A stretch of DNA of 64,000 bases from Bugula neritina (GCA_964035545.1 OZ037766.1:9619722-9683721); one strand, 5' to 3'. Counted from the stretch's first letter, positions 36,701 to 47,016 are shown. Notes: generated by a model not told the origin, from the sequence alone. A program made the numbers and translations.

Positions 36701-38392
36701 GAAAGGCAGCACCTTCCACTTCCACAAACCGTCCCGTGTGATAAACGCCGCTTTCTCTTGGGCGTCGGGACTCAGAGGAACTTGCCAATAGCCGCTTAGC
36801 AAGTCTAACGTACTGAAGTACTTGCTGCCGGCTAGGGCGTCCAATGACTCGTCAATACGAGGTAGAGGGTAGGCGTCCTGTATGGTTACGCTATTGAGTT
36901 TGCGGTAATCCACACAGAACTGCCAACTGCCGTCTTTCTTCCGGACCAGTACGACTGGCGAGCTCGACGCGCTATGGGCGGGCTCTATCAGTCCCCGGTC
37001 CAGAAGATCCCGTACTTGTCGGCTAACCTCCTTCTCTTTCTCCGGCCCCAGCCTGCGTGTGGGCTGCCGGACAGGGACTGTCCCTGCAGTCAGCGGTATT
37101 TCGTGTCTGACAATTCCAGTCAGTCCCACGTCATGCTCTCCGCTGCTGAACACATCACCGTAGTCGCGTAGTAACTTAGCCATAACTTGGCGTTCTCTGT
37201 TACCCGCGCAGCCGCTACAGGCTGTGTCATACAACTCCCGGAGATGTGTGGGGAATGCCCCTCGCCCTTGAGTAGGGTACTGAGGGAGTGCCTCCGTCGC
37301 ATCACCCAGCGACGGGCCTACGTCTTCCTCCTGAACAGAGTGAAAACGGCCCAGCATCGACCCAGCCGGGAGCTTGATAGGCTCGGTAAAGGGGTTGACG
37401 CACTGCACTAAGATCTCCCCTTGCTCAGTCAGCTGATTCAGACTGCTGGCAAGTTGGATCTTTTCGTGCGCGCCTTCAACTACCCCGAGTCCAGAGATCC
37501 GGCCATTATTCACCCTGCAGTGAATGGTAGCCCGGGAGCGGCCTGGTATGATACGGTTGCGTACCACTTGCACACCTCCCACTAGAGGGCGGCCGAACTT
37601 GTCGACGCAGGTGAGTTCCCGCCCGGACATCATCATTGCAGATCTGCTAAAATCTATGTGACATCCATGCCGTTTTAGGAACGGCATCCCGAGGATAGCA
37701 TCCTCCTTGAGCTGACTGACGATGAACGTCTCTTGGATCGTTTGATCACGGACTCGTCCCGTCAGCTCAATTATACCATAGAAGGGAAGGCACGACCCGT
37801 CAGCTAGGGTGCCGTATTCCCCTTCGTATGCTTCCATCTCGCCCCTGACCCTAGCACTGAGGGTGTCGAAGAGTTGGCGGCTTAAGAGGTTTGTGGTACA
37901 GCCCGAATCAATGAGGAAAGTAACAGCTTTGCCTTCCAGTTTACCGGGCAAGAAATAGCTGTTACCATGGGGCTGCACCTGAACTCTCTCTTCAGGCCTT
38001 ACTCTCGCAGGGAGTACCTCCTTCGCTTTGGGTCGCGAAGGAGGTCTCTTGGGGCGGTGGTAGGTAGGCCTCGGGGGTGCCGAGGCTAGATTCCCGGCTA
38101 CCTTTGTGGGCTCCCATCCAGATTCTTGGACTTGTAGCCCTGTGAATCTGTTGTGAAGGGGCATAGAAAAGGCAGCCGCGGGGCGAAGCCCCTTGCTGGT
38201 CCGTCGTGGCTGTTGCCACTGTTGGTTGCCAGTACGCGGTACCCGTCTGGGTGACCTGCGTTTCTTCTTCCCTGGGGGTTTCATCGTCGGCCCGCAGGAG
38301 GTGGGAACATCTGCGGGCCGCGGTAGTTTAACCCCTGATTTAGGAAGGGACAGTATCGGCGGAAATGCCCTTGATTTCCGCACTCTCAGCAA
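33761..38392 (-). CDS. pol: Gypsy pol polyprotein
   Basis: A 1543-codon open frame opening without an ATG (the first codon in frame is TTG), so expression needs frameshifting from gag. Domains in order: aspartic protease (FLIDSGCTTNLLS, near residue 163); reverse transcriptase with LDLLSGYWQVPLS, FGLTSAPATFQRLM and the catalytic YLDD; RNase H with DTDASDQNVGAVLS, RKELLAVI and RTDHASL; integrase with an HHCC zinc region (HAGVKRV, CEICQASK), a DDE core (VAVDLVGP, HSDQGAQF, NGVVERNN) and a GPY/F-type end (KFVGPYVVVEA). The tail has the typical RTRQPPAYLKDF. The frame is -1 relative to gag and overlaps it for about 110 nt. No internal stops, and all named catalytic motifs are intact. Confidence 0.93.
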   Translation of the reverse strand: MLRVRKSRAFPPILSLPKSGVKLPRPADVPTSCGPTMKPPGKKKRRSPRRVPRTGNQQWQQPRRTSKGLRPAAAFSMPLHNRFTGLQVQESGWEPTKVAGNLASAPPRPTYHRPKRPPSRPKAKEVLPARVRPEERVQVQPHGNSYFLPGKLEGKAVTFLIDSGCTTNLLSRQLFDTLSARVRGEMEAYEGEYGTLADGSCLPFYGIIELTGRVRDQTIQETFIVSQLKEDAILGMPFLKRHGCHIDFSRSAMMMSGRELTCVDKFGRPLVGGVQVVRNRIIPGRSRATIHCRVNNGRISGLGVVEGAHEKIQLASSLNQLTEQGEILVQCVNPFTEPIKLPAGSMLGRFHSVQEEDVGPSLGDATEALPQYPTQGRGAFPTHLRELYDTACSGCAGNRERQVMAKLLRDYGDVFSSGEHDVGLTGIVRHEIPLTAGTVPVRQPTRRLGPEKEKEVSRQVRDLLDRGLIEPAHSASSSPVVLVRKKDGSWQFCVDYRKLNSVTIQDAYPLPRIDESLDALAGSKYFSTLDLLSGYWQVPLSPDAQEKAAFITRDGLWKWKVLPFGLTSAPATFQRLMEQVLSGPHWKTLLIYLDDVIVISPDFETHVSRLQEVFERLRGAGLKLKPSKCALLQPEVKYLGHVVGRNGVATDPEKVRAIEDWVTPQDLTGLRAFLGLVGYYRQYIPDFAGIAQPLNRLTAKGVTWQWTPVEQEAFDRLKGCLLTAPILAYPDPTLEYILDTDASDQNVGAVLSQVQEGREVVVAYYSKSLSPTERNYCTTRKELLAVIKSVKHFRPYLYGRKFRLRTDHASLIWLCKRAEPSSQVARWLEILAEFSYRIEHRPGKRHSNAEGLSRRPDGGCKQCLNIERRDGGPPRCELETLAHHGAPFDWDQGQLRQRVDESPEDVQNLRANPVLAGNVRELKKLQEELPGVVADIYRAKREGRRPSEERIRQGCAEFRLYCQRWDSLRIGQDGLLTISLAASGRHPERKRVVCPTAIRHELIWDTHKQAHAGVKRVISKLRLRWYWPQMERDVRLRVKQCEICQASKHSRPPGEAGRRRLYAGRPWQVVAVDLVGPMPLTPRGNNWILVLTDHFTRWADALAIPDASAPTVARALDQHVFCYFGLPEQIHSDQGAQFQSQLMSDLCHLWGVNQSRTTPYHPQGNGVVERNNRMLGDALRSLLLGRGQEEWDTVLPQVMRAYRSTPHTSTGETPNLLMLGRETRVPDHITYHVPEQDNSVHEYASELVERMKAAHDILREQQWKVRHEDSDEPPLYQTGDKVWMVNYRRRRGQADKLKPKFVGPYVVVEAMPNHTYKIERSGQVSIQNESRLKPYWASPDGVGEAPPLLEPRRQTTTRGRRRHGPEYEVVIPREENLVREERQLLSTEACPPPPSLIPSLPETEPVPEVQTPTQGGAPSGEQEEVTANGEVETPLEAPTNEPASVSPPLERGQRTRQPPAYLKDFICDCVKSGVYESLGENRTRKVSSKCGSCQHHGNINFCIGGNRNKIHPPGAQSLNHAPQPRCSIFSYADAVRSRRVSKQ

Positions 38393-39234
38393 AAACTGAC
38401 TGTTTCTCCCTGTGGCGGCGCCGGTGGCCGCATGGGCTCAGGGGCGGTACTCACTGGGGTTTGTGGTGTCAGTGTTGCTATCAGCTTGGCTAGCATGTCT
38501 GTCAGTTGAGTGACTTTCGATGCCGTCGCCAACTGGGACACGGCAGCCGCGGCGGGGGTTTCCTCCCCTTGTCCCGCGGCCGTGTCTGCGCGGTCTATCT
38601 CCACTTGACGGGAGCTTCCGCGACTTTTATGCATTTGATTAGCTAGGAGGTAAGCTTCCCCCTCAGTCAGAGCATCTTCAACGGTGGTGACTCCCCTAGC
38701 TAGAAACTGGTGGTGGAGACCCAGATCGTCGACAGATGCTATGAAAGCGTCGAGGGTATACCTCTCGCGGTTGACTGGGGGCAAGTCGCTGTACGCGATC
38801 TGTGCCAGCTTCATGACCGCGGCGGCGTGCTCCCGCAGCGGGGTGCGGGGATCACGCCGCAACCTCTGCAATCGGGCCCTGGCATCTGTAGCAGAGAGGC
38901 CGAAGCGGGCCCGCAGAGAAGCAAAGATATTATCAATGTCTACGCCCAGCCCATAAGGCTTGGCTTTGTCCATCAATGCCATTCTAAGCTTCAGCAAGGC
39001 TACCCTAGGGGGCCACTGGGCGACGTCCATTACGTCGCTAAACTCTTGGATAAATTGTTCCACCTCCTCTTCACCCGTGAAGGTGGGCGCCTTTAACCGG
39101 TAGCGGTCTTCAGTTAGTTCTCGCGGAACCCTTCGCTCTTCTACTACATGGTTAACAGGCATTGTCTCTACAGCATTGTCTCTACGCTCACCTTCTATTG
39201 CCGGTGGTTGAGTTCCAGCATTTTCAGTCTCCAT
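38281..39234 (-). CDS. gag: Gypsy gag, with an in-frame TGA in the zinc knuckle
   Basis: The open part runs 39234 to 38386: 282 residues with a capsid-like helical region (FIQEFSDVMDVAQWPP, LKLRMALMDKAKPYG, LHHQFLARGV). It stops at TGA 38386-38388. The same frame then continues to a second TGA at 38281-38283. The TGA falls between the first two cysteines of a C-x2-C-x4-H-x4-C zinc knuckle, whose remaining residues (ECGNQGHFRRYC) follow it. So gag either relies on readthrough or this copy carries a nonsense mutation. Start: the first ATG after the primer site. Nucleic-acid packaging by the knuckle is family knowledge. Confidence 0.85.
38289..38332 (-). promoter_or_regulatory. Putative -1 ribosomal frameshift signal (gag to pol)
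   Basis: Slippery heptamer GTTAAAC at 38326-38332 (minus strand), in the correct gag phase (G TTA AAC), giving the pol frame after a -1 slip. A 6-nt spacer (38320-38325) follows. Then comes a perfect 9-bp GC-rich stem, GGCCCGCAG / CTGCGGGCC (38311-38319 with 38289-38297), with a 13-nt loop. The geometry is classic for -1 frameshifting. The heptamer type is known from arterivirus frameshifting. Confidence 0.75.
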
Positions 39235-39246
39235 CTTGGATGCACT

Positions 39247-39264
39247 ATCCCACCGCTGCCACCA
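39247..39264 (-). other. Primer binding site, tRNA-Leu type
   Basis: TGGTGGCAGCGGTGGGAT on the minus strand, one base after the 5' LTR. It is complementary to the 3' end of a metazoan tRNA-Leu (AAG type, ending ATCCCACCGCTGCCA plus CCA). The tRNA identity is from memory of the human tRNA sequence. Confidence 0.75.
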
Positions 39265-39265
39265 C

Positions 39266-39570
39266 TGTTATGCTTTTCAGATTTAGGGTTGATGTGCTAT
39301 CCAGAGAGTCTATTTATTTGCTATAGAACTGCACCAGGATAAGTCGAGTGAACGAGTATATTTTACACACAATTATACATTATAAAAACGATACATTATA
39401 TTCGGACAAGTTATACATCTACTCTATTTGACACTCTAGCTTCGACTGAGTTAGCAGCGGGAAACTATACTTGCTGCTAACTATTAAACACGCTAATTGG
39501 CTATCAATTGTTCCGGGTCAATTACGCGACCCCACATGTTGTGCTGCTGGTAGCTCCACGAGCCACCACA
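39266..39570 (-). repeat. 5' LTR
   Basis: 305-bp terminal repeat upstream of gag. Near-identical to 32071-32375 and expected to hold the element's promoter. Followed outside by the ATAA target duplication. Confidence 0.93.
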
Positions 39571-41547
39571 ATAATGATTATGATATAAATAAAGATTAAA
39601 ATATGAAGTTAAATTGTTCATCAATAAGTAAATTCAATACCGTTAAATCTAACCATCATGGTCAACTTAAAGAGATAATCATTATGATGGTGATATTTAT
39701 GATCATTATCATTATTAGTTTTTACTATATAAGTGTAAGTTAGTTGAATTTACTAAGTATAAATATGATACTGATAGTGACACTGAATGTGAATAAATTT
39801 TGTCTGCATTTGAGTTTATTTGAATAAAATTAGAAAAAGTCAATCTCAAACTCAAAGTGATGAATATAATAAAATAACAATTATTGTAAGTTTGAGTTAT
39901 ACTTATAAGTTATAGTTATTTTTAATTACATTTACTGAGCATAACATAAAAAATGAAAGTAAAACTAACCGCCAACAGGTAAAGTTAAAAGTGAAACCGC
40001 ATTCTAAATGTTATCAATATTTATAGTAAAAATATATGTAACTAATAAACACATTGAACATATATACTAATGCTATAAATATATATTCATAATAATTAAA
40101 AGTTAAGAATTATATCTCAATTATAATAAATTACTAATAATTATAATGTTCATACCCTGAAATTCATGTAGTGATAGTTAGACCAATAAATTACATTTGT
40201 GATGTGATAATCATGATGATTATGATCGGAGTGTCATACTTTTCATTATCAATATAATTTTAAATGACACGTTATGATTATGGCATTACTAATACTATCA
40301 TTATTATTATTATTGGTTGTATCACAGCTTTTAGCTGGTGTAACCTTCTACCATCGGCCTAGTTCCACTAGGCTGGGATGGATAGCACTTTCCTCAAGAT
40401 GTGAGCTGATCCTAGTATGTTAAACCTACTCTCCAAGCAACCAGTAAATTTAATGATTTAATAATAATAATAATTATTATTATTTTTATTATTATTATAT
40501 CATTAAATCTACTGGTTGCTTGGAGTGTAGGTTTAGCATGTCAATTTTAAAAACCACAAAATTGAGTGGCTAGAAGTATTACATTTGCCGCCTTATTCCT
40601 ATTTTAAAATAGTCAAACCTCCACCTGTGCATACTTTCTAAATAAGCTGAGTTAAATTGAAGATGTAATAAATTCAATACTGGAAGTTGGAATTTTTAAA
40701 TAGACTTTCAAAAATCATTGGCTTGTCAAGGTTTGGCTCATTTTACCAATTAATTCGAATTGAACATTTTGGTTGATTTTCTACGAGTTTTTGAACGTTG
40801 TATGACCTAAAGTCCCAGAATTTTTTCAGTATTTATAGCAAAGCAAGCCTTTAAATATATTTTTCTATTTAATAGTGTTCTGGTGGAAACTATACCAAGT
40901 TATTCTAGCATTTAAATACTTTTACTATTCAAAAAATTTGATGGCTAAGCCTAATGTCTCCCCTAATGAAAATGAGTTTGTGGTTTTTCAACTAAAAATC
41001 GCTCATCATGCTGTAAATACTCATTATATCCTGAGATGGTTTGTCATAGGTTGATACTATTGATACTACACTAAATCCTTAGTATAATTTTCTCGTAGTA
41101 TGCAACAGCTATAGTTTCAAATTTAAATTGTTGTGTTAATTGCACGGTGTAGTTATAGTCATTATAGAGATAATTGGTAACTTAGAATTCCTTTGCCCGT
41201 GTTGGTTTTTACTTTACAGCTAACGCTAAGCTGTACCAACAACATCATATGTCTTGCTTCTCTATAGTCTATAGTATTGTGTCGTCAGCTTTGTATTTGT
41301 AACCACTTTTGGGTCTATAGATATTTCAACCTGTAAACTTTAAACAATAATTGTCAGGTTGAAATCATTTTGTGCCAAGCAACTTAATATATAGCTTACA
41401 AATTAAAGATAATGATATGAAGGTAACGTATCAAAGGTGCTTTTTACAAAACCAACATTTTTTCCATAATGGTTTAGCTTTTCTGAGACTTCTACTTAAT
41501 TAACTGTTTCGATTATTTTTTAGATTACTGGTGACCGATATCTTGGA
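39571..41547. other. Gap between the LTR element and ABHD13
   Basis: AT-rich, with ATGATTAT-type repeats near 39571-39800 and the hairpin at 40417-40539. No coding exon is supported. The ABHD13 promoter, and possibly a 5' non-coding exon, should lie toward the right end (a TTTTTTAG acceptor-like site ends at 41523). Confidence 0.55.
40417..40539. repeat. Hairpin element with 40-bp inverted arms around ATT repeats
   Basis: Arms 40417-40456 and 40500-40539 are inverted copies with only a few mismatches (CCAAGCAACCAGTAAATTT against its near-complement). They enclose a 43-nt (ATA)n/(ATT)n loop. Fold-back or MITE-like. Confidence 0.65.
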
Positions 41548-44500
41548 ATGCATATAAAAAGAAGGATGTCCAAAATCCTACGTACAGTTGCCAAATCATC
41601 AGCTGTAACAAAAGTGTTTCAAGCAGTAGAGACTTCTTCATTAGTTTATCAAATTATACAAACACTTCCACCTTTAAGCTTACTTTTATTTAGCTTCTAT
41701 ATTGGTTGTGGTGTTAACTGGATATTAGTGGATGCCCTGTTCGTTATTATATTATTTATAATTATTTGTGGTAAGTACAACTGTCAACGAAAAGGACTTT
41801 GAAGTTCTCTGTTCAAACATGTATATTATTGGTGTTTTTTGGCTAAATGAAGTTTTTATTTTCATGGATTATCTGTAGTTTATTTACGTTGCTTGTAGCA
41901 CTGCTTTACTATGCACAAGATCTGCTATTGTATTACCCAAATGAACCAACAACATCTCGCTTGTTTGTGCCGAGCCCCTCACACTATGGAGATTTGAATT
42001 ATGAAAATGTTACTATAACAACTACTGATGGAACTGAAATACATGCTTTCTTCATAAAACATTATAACAGCAAAGAAAAGCCTACCATTATCATGCTTCA
42101 TGGTAATGCAGGCAACATAGGATATAGGCAAGTTTGTCATGTTTTCCTGTAAATTTTTGTCCTCAATGTAGCTAATTTATTTAGAATATATACTGTATAT
42201 AATTATTGAATGTGTTCCATGGTGTTATAAATTGGATTTTGTAACTCAATCATTAAATTTTCTTCTAATAGGTGTAAAGAACTTAATCTTTACATTGATT
42301 TATTTGTAGGGTAGGGAATGCAAACCGATTGCTGAATGAGTGCGGCACAAACGTTCTCTTGCTAGAGTACAGAGGGTATGGACTTAGTGGAGGTGTGATT
42401 TCAGAAACTGGTTAGTTTTTATATTAACCAATCGTTAGTGCTGTGAGCTATGGTGGGAATACTCAAATTATCACTCTTGGAGTAGTCTGCTCTCTCTTGT
42501 ATGCTATTACCTTGAATTATAATTAGCATTTAGAAATCATTCTTCCTGATTTATCTACTTTCATGTGCTGCTACTGATAAAATACTAATTCAAGGACACT
42601 AAAAAGCTCCTTGATATTCTATTATCAAACTAAAACAGTTTAACAAAATGTATGCGTCCTTTTGCTGGGTCCTCATCAGGATTTCCCCTAACTAGGTTGA
42701 AGGGAAATTTACTGTTCATGAACAAAAAACAAAATCATTCTAGCAACCATATATGTGGCATAGTAGTGCTTGCTTATTACCTGCTTGTTCGAAATATAAT
42801 GTTGCTTCACCTGCATCTTGTCCCAGGTAGATACACACCTTTGCCCTGCAAACAATTACTTTATAGTGAACTCTGATTTTATAGAATAACCTGAATTTAG
42901 TAGTGTGAAAGGCATTTCAATGACCAGAGTTCTAATTTTTATATAAAATATAAAAATTATTTTTGCAAATTCTTTTTTTTTTCATAACATCTTAGAGGCA
43001 TTTGATTAAGGAACATTCAACAGATCTCTGTTACCTAGAACACAGATTTTTGAATCTTTTCCATCAATGCTTGTGGCTGTTGTCATTTTAACTTATTCAT
43101 CATTGTGATTAATACTTTCAGCTTTTTGTGGGAAATAGAAAAAAGCTTACCAGAGGCAATATGTGTTGTGTTTTGTTTGCTAAAACATGAATATAAGTTC
43201 CAATGTCTATTGGTGTTGTGACCTCGTGAAAAGATTTATAGTATGCATAGTTACCTGTGGTGCCAAACCCTTTGAGCACTTCTGTAATTGGAAATTTTCT
43301 CCAATTAGTTGTGCAATTTTAACATTGCAATAGACTTGCTCAAGATAACAAGACACTTTACCGGAGCTGGTTCAATGTTTTCCTACTGGATTTGACTATT
43401 TGTATTTTTCAAATCTGTTTAATTTTCTTCTGCATATTTACCAATTTTGTTTAGCATTGTTATCTGGAAGCTAGATGCCGCATTTTTTAATTTGTTGTCA
43501 TAAAATAAGTATTTTAAAGCAATAACTTAAACTTTAGGTTTATACAATGACGGAATATCAGCTGTTAAGTATCTTAAGAGTAGACCAGATGTGGACCCAA
43601 ACAGGATAATCTTGCATGGGAGATCACTTGGTGGTGCGGTGGCAATAAACGTCGCAGTACAAGACACATGTTCTGATGTACAAGCTATAATTATTGAAAA
43701 TACATTTACAACTTTATCAGATGTAGCAAAAAGAGTTCTCAATATTTCCCTGGTCAAGGTTTGTATTCATTCCTATAAATATGTAAAAAGTAAAAAAAAA
43801 ATTATGCATACTTGATTTTCTTAGTGACCGTTTATAATAAGTTTTGTTATATAACCGTTTTTCGATGTATAGATTTATTTTTTAAAAAAATAGTTTCATG
43901 TTATATTTTGTCTCATAAGGTTGACAACTTCAACTGCTATATTTACAATTTTTATTACAACCTAAAAGCCTTATTTCTTTTTTAAAGCAAGCATTCTGGT
44001 ATTTTACAGCTTGTGCAAAGTCTACATATTCAGTATGCTGTCTTCAAAACTATTTCCTCGTCAATTGTTGTATCTTAGAAATATTTGATGGCTGTATTTT
44101 AGTATATTCCTGATTGGTGCTATAAAAATAAGTACCGAAGCATAGAAAAAATAGCCAATGTTAGACACCCAACTCTGTTCCTCTCTGGTAGATTTGACAC
44201 TCTTGTCCCACCACGTCACATGGATGCTTTGTATATGGTTAGTACTTTCACTAATTTTTTCATATACAGAATTCTTCTCTAAAACTAGTCAATCGTCTAG
44301 TAGATCTGTTGAACAAATTTTGCCTCAAAATTTTAACCATAAAATTTTGTACTGAGCAGTGATTCTATTTTTCAAAAGTAATATTGGAACTAATATATCA
44401 CTCAGTTCCATTAAACCTCAGCAGTTGTTAAATTTACCGACTCCATTGACCATGTTTTTAAAGTATTGTCAGCAGTCACTGGTACTCCAGATTTCAAGCA

Positions 44501-45492
44501 TTGTGACCTAATTTTCTCTGACTCCAATATATATTTTTGTGTAATTTTAGCAACAACCAGTACCAATAATGTCCTCATATGTACTAATGATATGAGCATA
44601 CATTTACTTTGGATGTGTGAATTAGTTCTGCTGCTTGACAGGATTGAAAAGTTTGAGTCATCTCAAAAAAATAATTTCATTCTCAAATTGATATTTATCC
44701 AAAATTCTTTACTAATTTAAATTGAATTAGATGAAGGTTTTCAAATCCAAGTATTTTTTAACAAATATAGCTTCACTACATGTCAATGCATAATATAGGT
44801 TTATATTTAATCAATTGGTCTATGATCTTCATAAAGATAATAATTAATATTTGAAACAAAGTGTTCAAACATGCAGCATAGTTTTATTTAAAGCTGCTCA
44901 AATGTTTTAACTCATAGGTTAATGCTCAATTTTACATCTTATTTGTTCCTATTTTTGTTAGAACTTTTTTTCAACTCTATGGCTAATCTTTAGTATATTA
45001 TTATTCCTGAATTTTCAGTAAAAATAACAACTTTTTTCATTGCTCTGAGGCAGTTTTACTGCGTGAACACTTGCTGTTTAAACAACCATATTTGCTGTAT
45101 ATCAGATGAGAGTTTCAACTTTCCAATAAAACTTTAGAAAATGAGTGCATCGCTTTGTGCCAAATACATAACTGCAACTGCTGCATTAACTTTGTATTGT
45201 GCTTTAGTTTATGATTGATTATCTAATGGTATTTTGCACTTTTTAGAGTTGTCTTAGTGTGGTTTTATAATTGCAATCTTGATTTGTTGCTAGTGAGGAA
45301 AATGATAAGCTAAATGTGCAGATGCATGCATTACATAAAGAACCAATGGTCTCAGTAATATTACTTTTGATTTAACAGGCTAGCGGCTCTGTAAAGAAAG
45401 AAATGTCAAGCTTTCCCAAAGGTACTCATAATGAAACATGGACTGAACCTGGCTACTTCTTTGCAATTAATAATTTTTTACAGTGTCTATAA
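41548..45492 (+). CDS. ABHD13: ABHD13, alpha/beta hydrolase domain protein
   Basis: Membrane-anchored serine hydrolase of the ABHD13 family. Six exons: 41548-41770, 41899-42127, 42310-42410, 43538-43758, 44103-44237, 45379-45492. They give 340 residues in frame (human 337). A hydrophobic anchor lies around 45-75. The family signature YAQDLLLYYPNEPTTSRLFV follows, then the oxyanion-region HGNAGNIG and the EYRGYGLSGG strand. The catalytic triad is Ser214 (HGRSLGGAVA), Asp290 (SGRFDTLVPP) and His320 (KGTHNETW). The exon 1-2 join was chosen because it keeps phase and matches the family; an alternative start at 41848 would give a shorter N-terminus. The second intron has a GC donor (AG|GCAAGT). 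ATG 41566 is a second candidate start. Confidence 0.9.
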
Positions 45493-45600
45493 TAGCTGAA
45501 ATCTCCCATGTATGCCTTCCTCATAAAGTTCTGTAGGTATAAATCTCTGTTACACCTATTGCTGAATAATCAGTAAGCTTATCATTTTTAATACAAATAT

Positions 45601-45606
45601 AATAAA
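45601..45606 (+). terminator. Poly(A) signal of ABHD13
   Basis: AATAAA about 110 nt after the stop codon. Confidence 0.55.
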
Positions 45607-46500
45607 CTAATACTTAGCAACCCATATTTACTTTCACTAATAATTTAGTTTGTCATTACAATCTAATATTTGTTTTACAACTCCAGATGCACATGGTGCT
45701 CACAGAGTCTCAGTGTCCCAAACTCAATGCAAAATGAACACTTCTGTCAGTTTTTCAATTAGCTAATTTGCATCTTTTTTATGTGAATAACTCAGTTTTA
45801 GCACTCAAATTTGTGAACTCAAACAGTATTTCAGGTTGTAGTCATTCTACTAAATATTCGCTAAGAAGCAGTGAATGAGTATTTGTGAAATCTTTGATGT
45901 TCTATTGAAAGTTTTTTTTTTTTTCATTTTCTGTATGTTTCAATAAATAATATTTTCTGGTATACATGAGTGAATTATTTGCATTTTAATATATATTGTG
46001 TTTTTTGTTCTGTTTTCCAACTCAATGTGAAAATGATTCTATTACTAGTATTAAAAATATTTAAGTTGTAAATATTCAATAAATGGTTTTGAAGTAAACA
46101 ATATATATGTTGCTAGTCAGGTGCAATATTGACACAACAAAAGCTAACTAACATCATATAGTCTACATATCATTATACCTAACTAGTAAAACTGTAAATG
46201 AACACTATTGTTCCAAGAAGTGTTGGTTGGTGCTGCAAGTGCATGGTATAATAGTATTTTGCTCTGCATTTTATTTATAAATTTATTACAAATATAAATA
46301 CATGTGGGATGGTTACAGATTAGTACCACAACAATTTTAGGCATAGAAGCTATGGTTTATGGCATCATGCTGATATGCATTGCCTGTACTATTCTATTCC
46401 TTATCTAACTAAAACAAGCTTGGTATCACAGCAAATTTTCAGCAATTTTGTTAAAATTATTTCATTTTCAATAGAAAATTCGCAATTATTTAGTACTATA

Positions 46501-46624
46501 AGCAACTCGGGGGGGGGGGGGGGTGATTTTAGTTGGAGATTTCAAGTTTGGAGTTAGGTCCTCAACTCCAAATTTGAGACTTCCGAACTAAAGTCGTCCT
46601 TTACCCCCCCAATTCAAAGCTGCT
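46501..46624. repeat. Inverted-repeat element with a 15-G run
   Basis: G15 at 46509-46523 begins the left arm (TAGTTGGAGATTTCAAGTTTG, then GAGTT). The right arm is the imperfect complement (AACTCCAAATTTGAGACTTCC, then GAACTA) and ends in a C7 run. It forms an imperfect hairpin with a short loop around 46555-46562. Confidence 0.65.
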
Positions 46625-46967
46625 TATAACAGAATTCGTCTGCAATGACTTATTATAGCCACTGCTCCTTGTCACTATTTACCAAAAAGTGTAGACGGGT
46701 GGGTTCAACCTTGATCCATTGAACTCAATTTTTAGTTCAGTGACGTTGACCTTCGAATGCCATTGGCGGTAAAATCAACACTGTAATTCGCAAAAATCAA
46801 CATAACAATGTTTTTTTTTCTTGACAAAATGAAGATAAAACTTTTTGTTTGAAATTTCATATTAATATAATTTAGAGAATACGATTGCGAAGCTTTTGAT
46901 CAAACTTACATCACCGGCAATGCCAACTATACCACTAATTTTACTTCGTTACTGTAACTCTGTCTCC

Positions 46968-47016
46968 AGCAGCAGTACTAGTAGACTGTAGAGTACTAGT
47001 ACTAGTAGTACTACGT

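Larger units (their letters stand above)
32071..39570 (-). mobile_element. Complete Ty3/gypsy LTR retrotransposon
   Basis: A 7500-bp element on the minus strand. Two 305-bp LTRs differ at only two bases. They begin TG and end CA, and are flanked by the 4-bp duplication ATAA (32067-32070 and 39571-39574). Order along the minus strand: 5' LTR, tRNA-Leu-type primer site, gag, pol (protease, reverse transcriptase, RNase H, integrase), a third ORF with C2H2 fingers, purine-rich tract, 3' LTR. The domain order with integrase after RNase H places it in Ty3/gypsy (Metaviridae-type). GC content and codon use are sharply higher than in the flanking genes. Only gag carries an internal stop. No envelope-like ORF with a signal peptide and membrane span was seen. 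Confidence 0.95.

Noticed and set aside
38380-38400. T TTT TGC as the frameshift site just before the gag TGA
   Set aside because: The A-site codon would re-pair badly after a -1 slip. GTTAAAC at 38326-38332, with the right spacer and stem, is far better and keeps the zinc knuckle.
32428-38956. Many ORFs of 60-175 codons on the plus strand, and other frames, across the gypsy element
   Set aside because: The element's higher GC content leaves few chance stops; these are shadows of pol, gag and ORF3.
41848-41898. ABHD13 start at ATG 41848
   Set aside because: Possible, but the join 41770/41899 restores the family-type N-terminal membrane region and length. Kept as an alternative.
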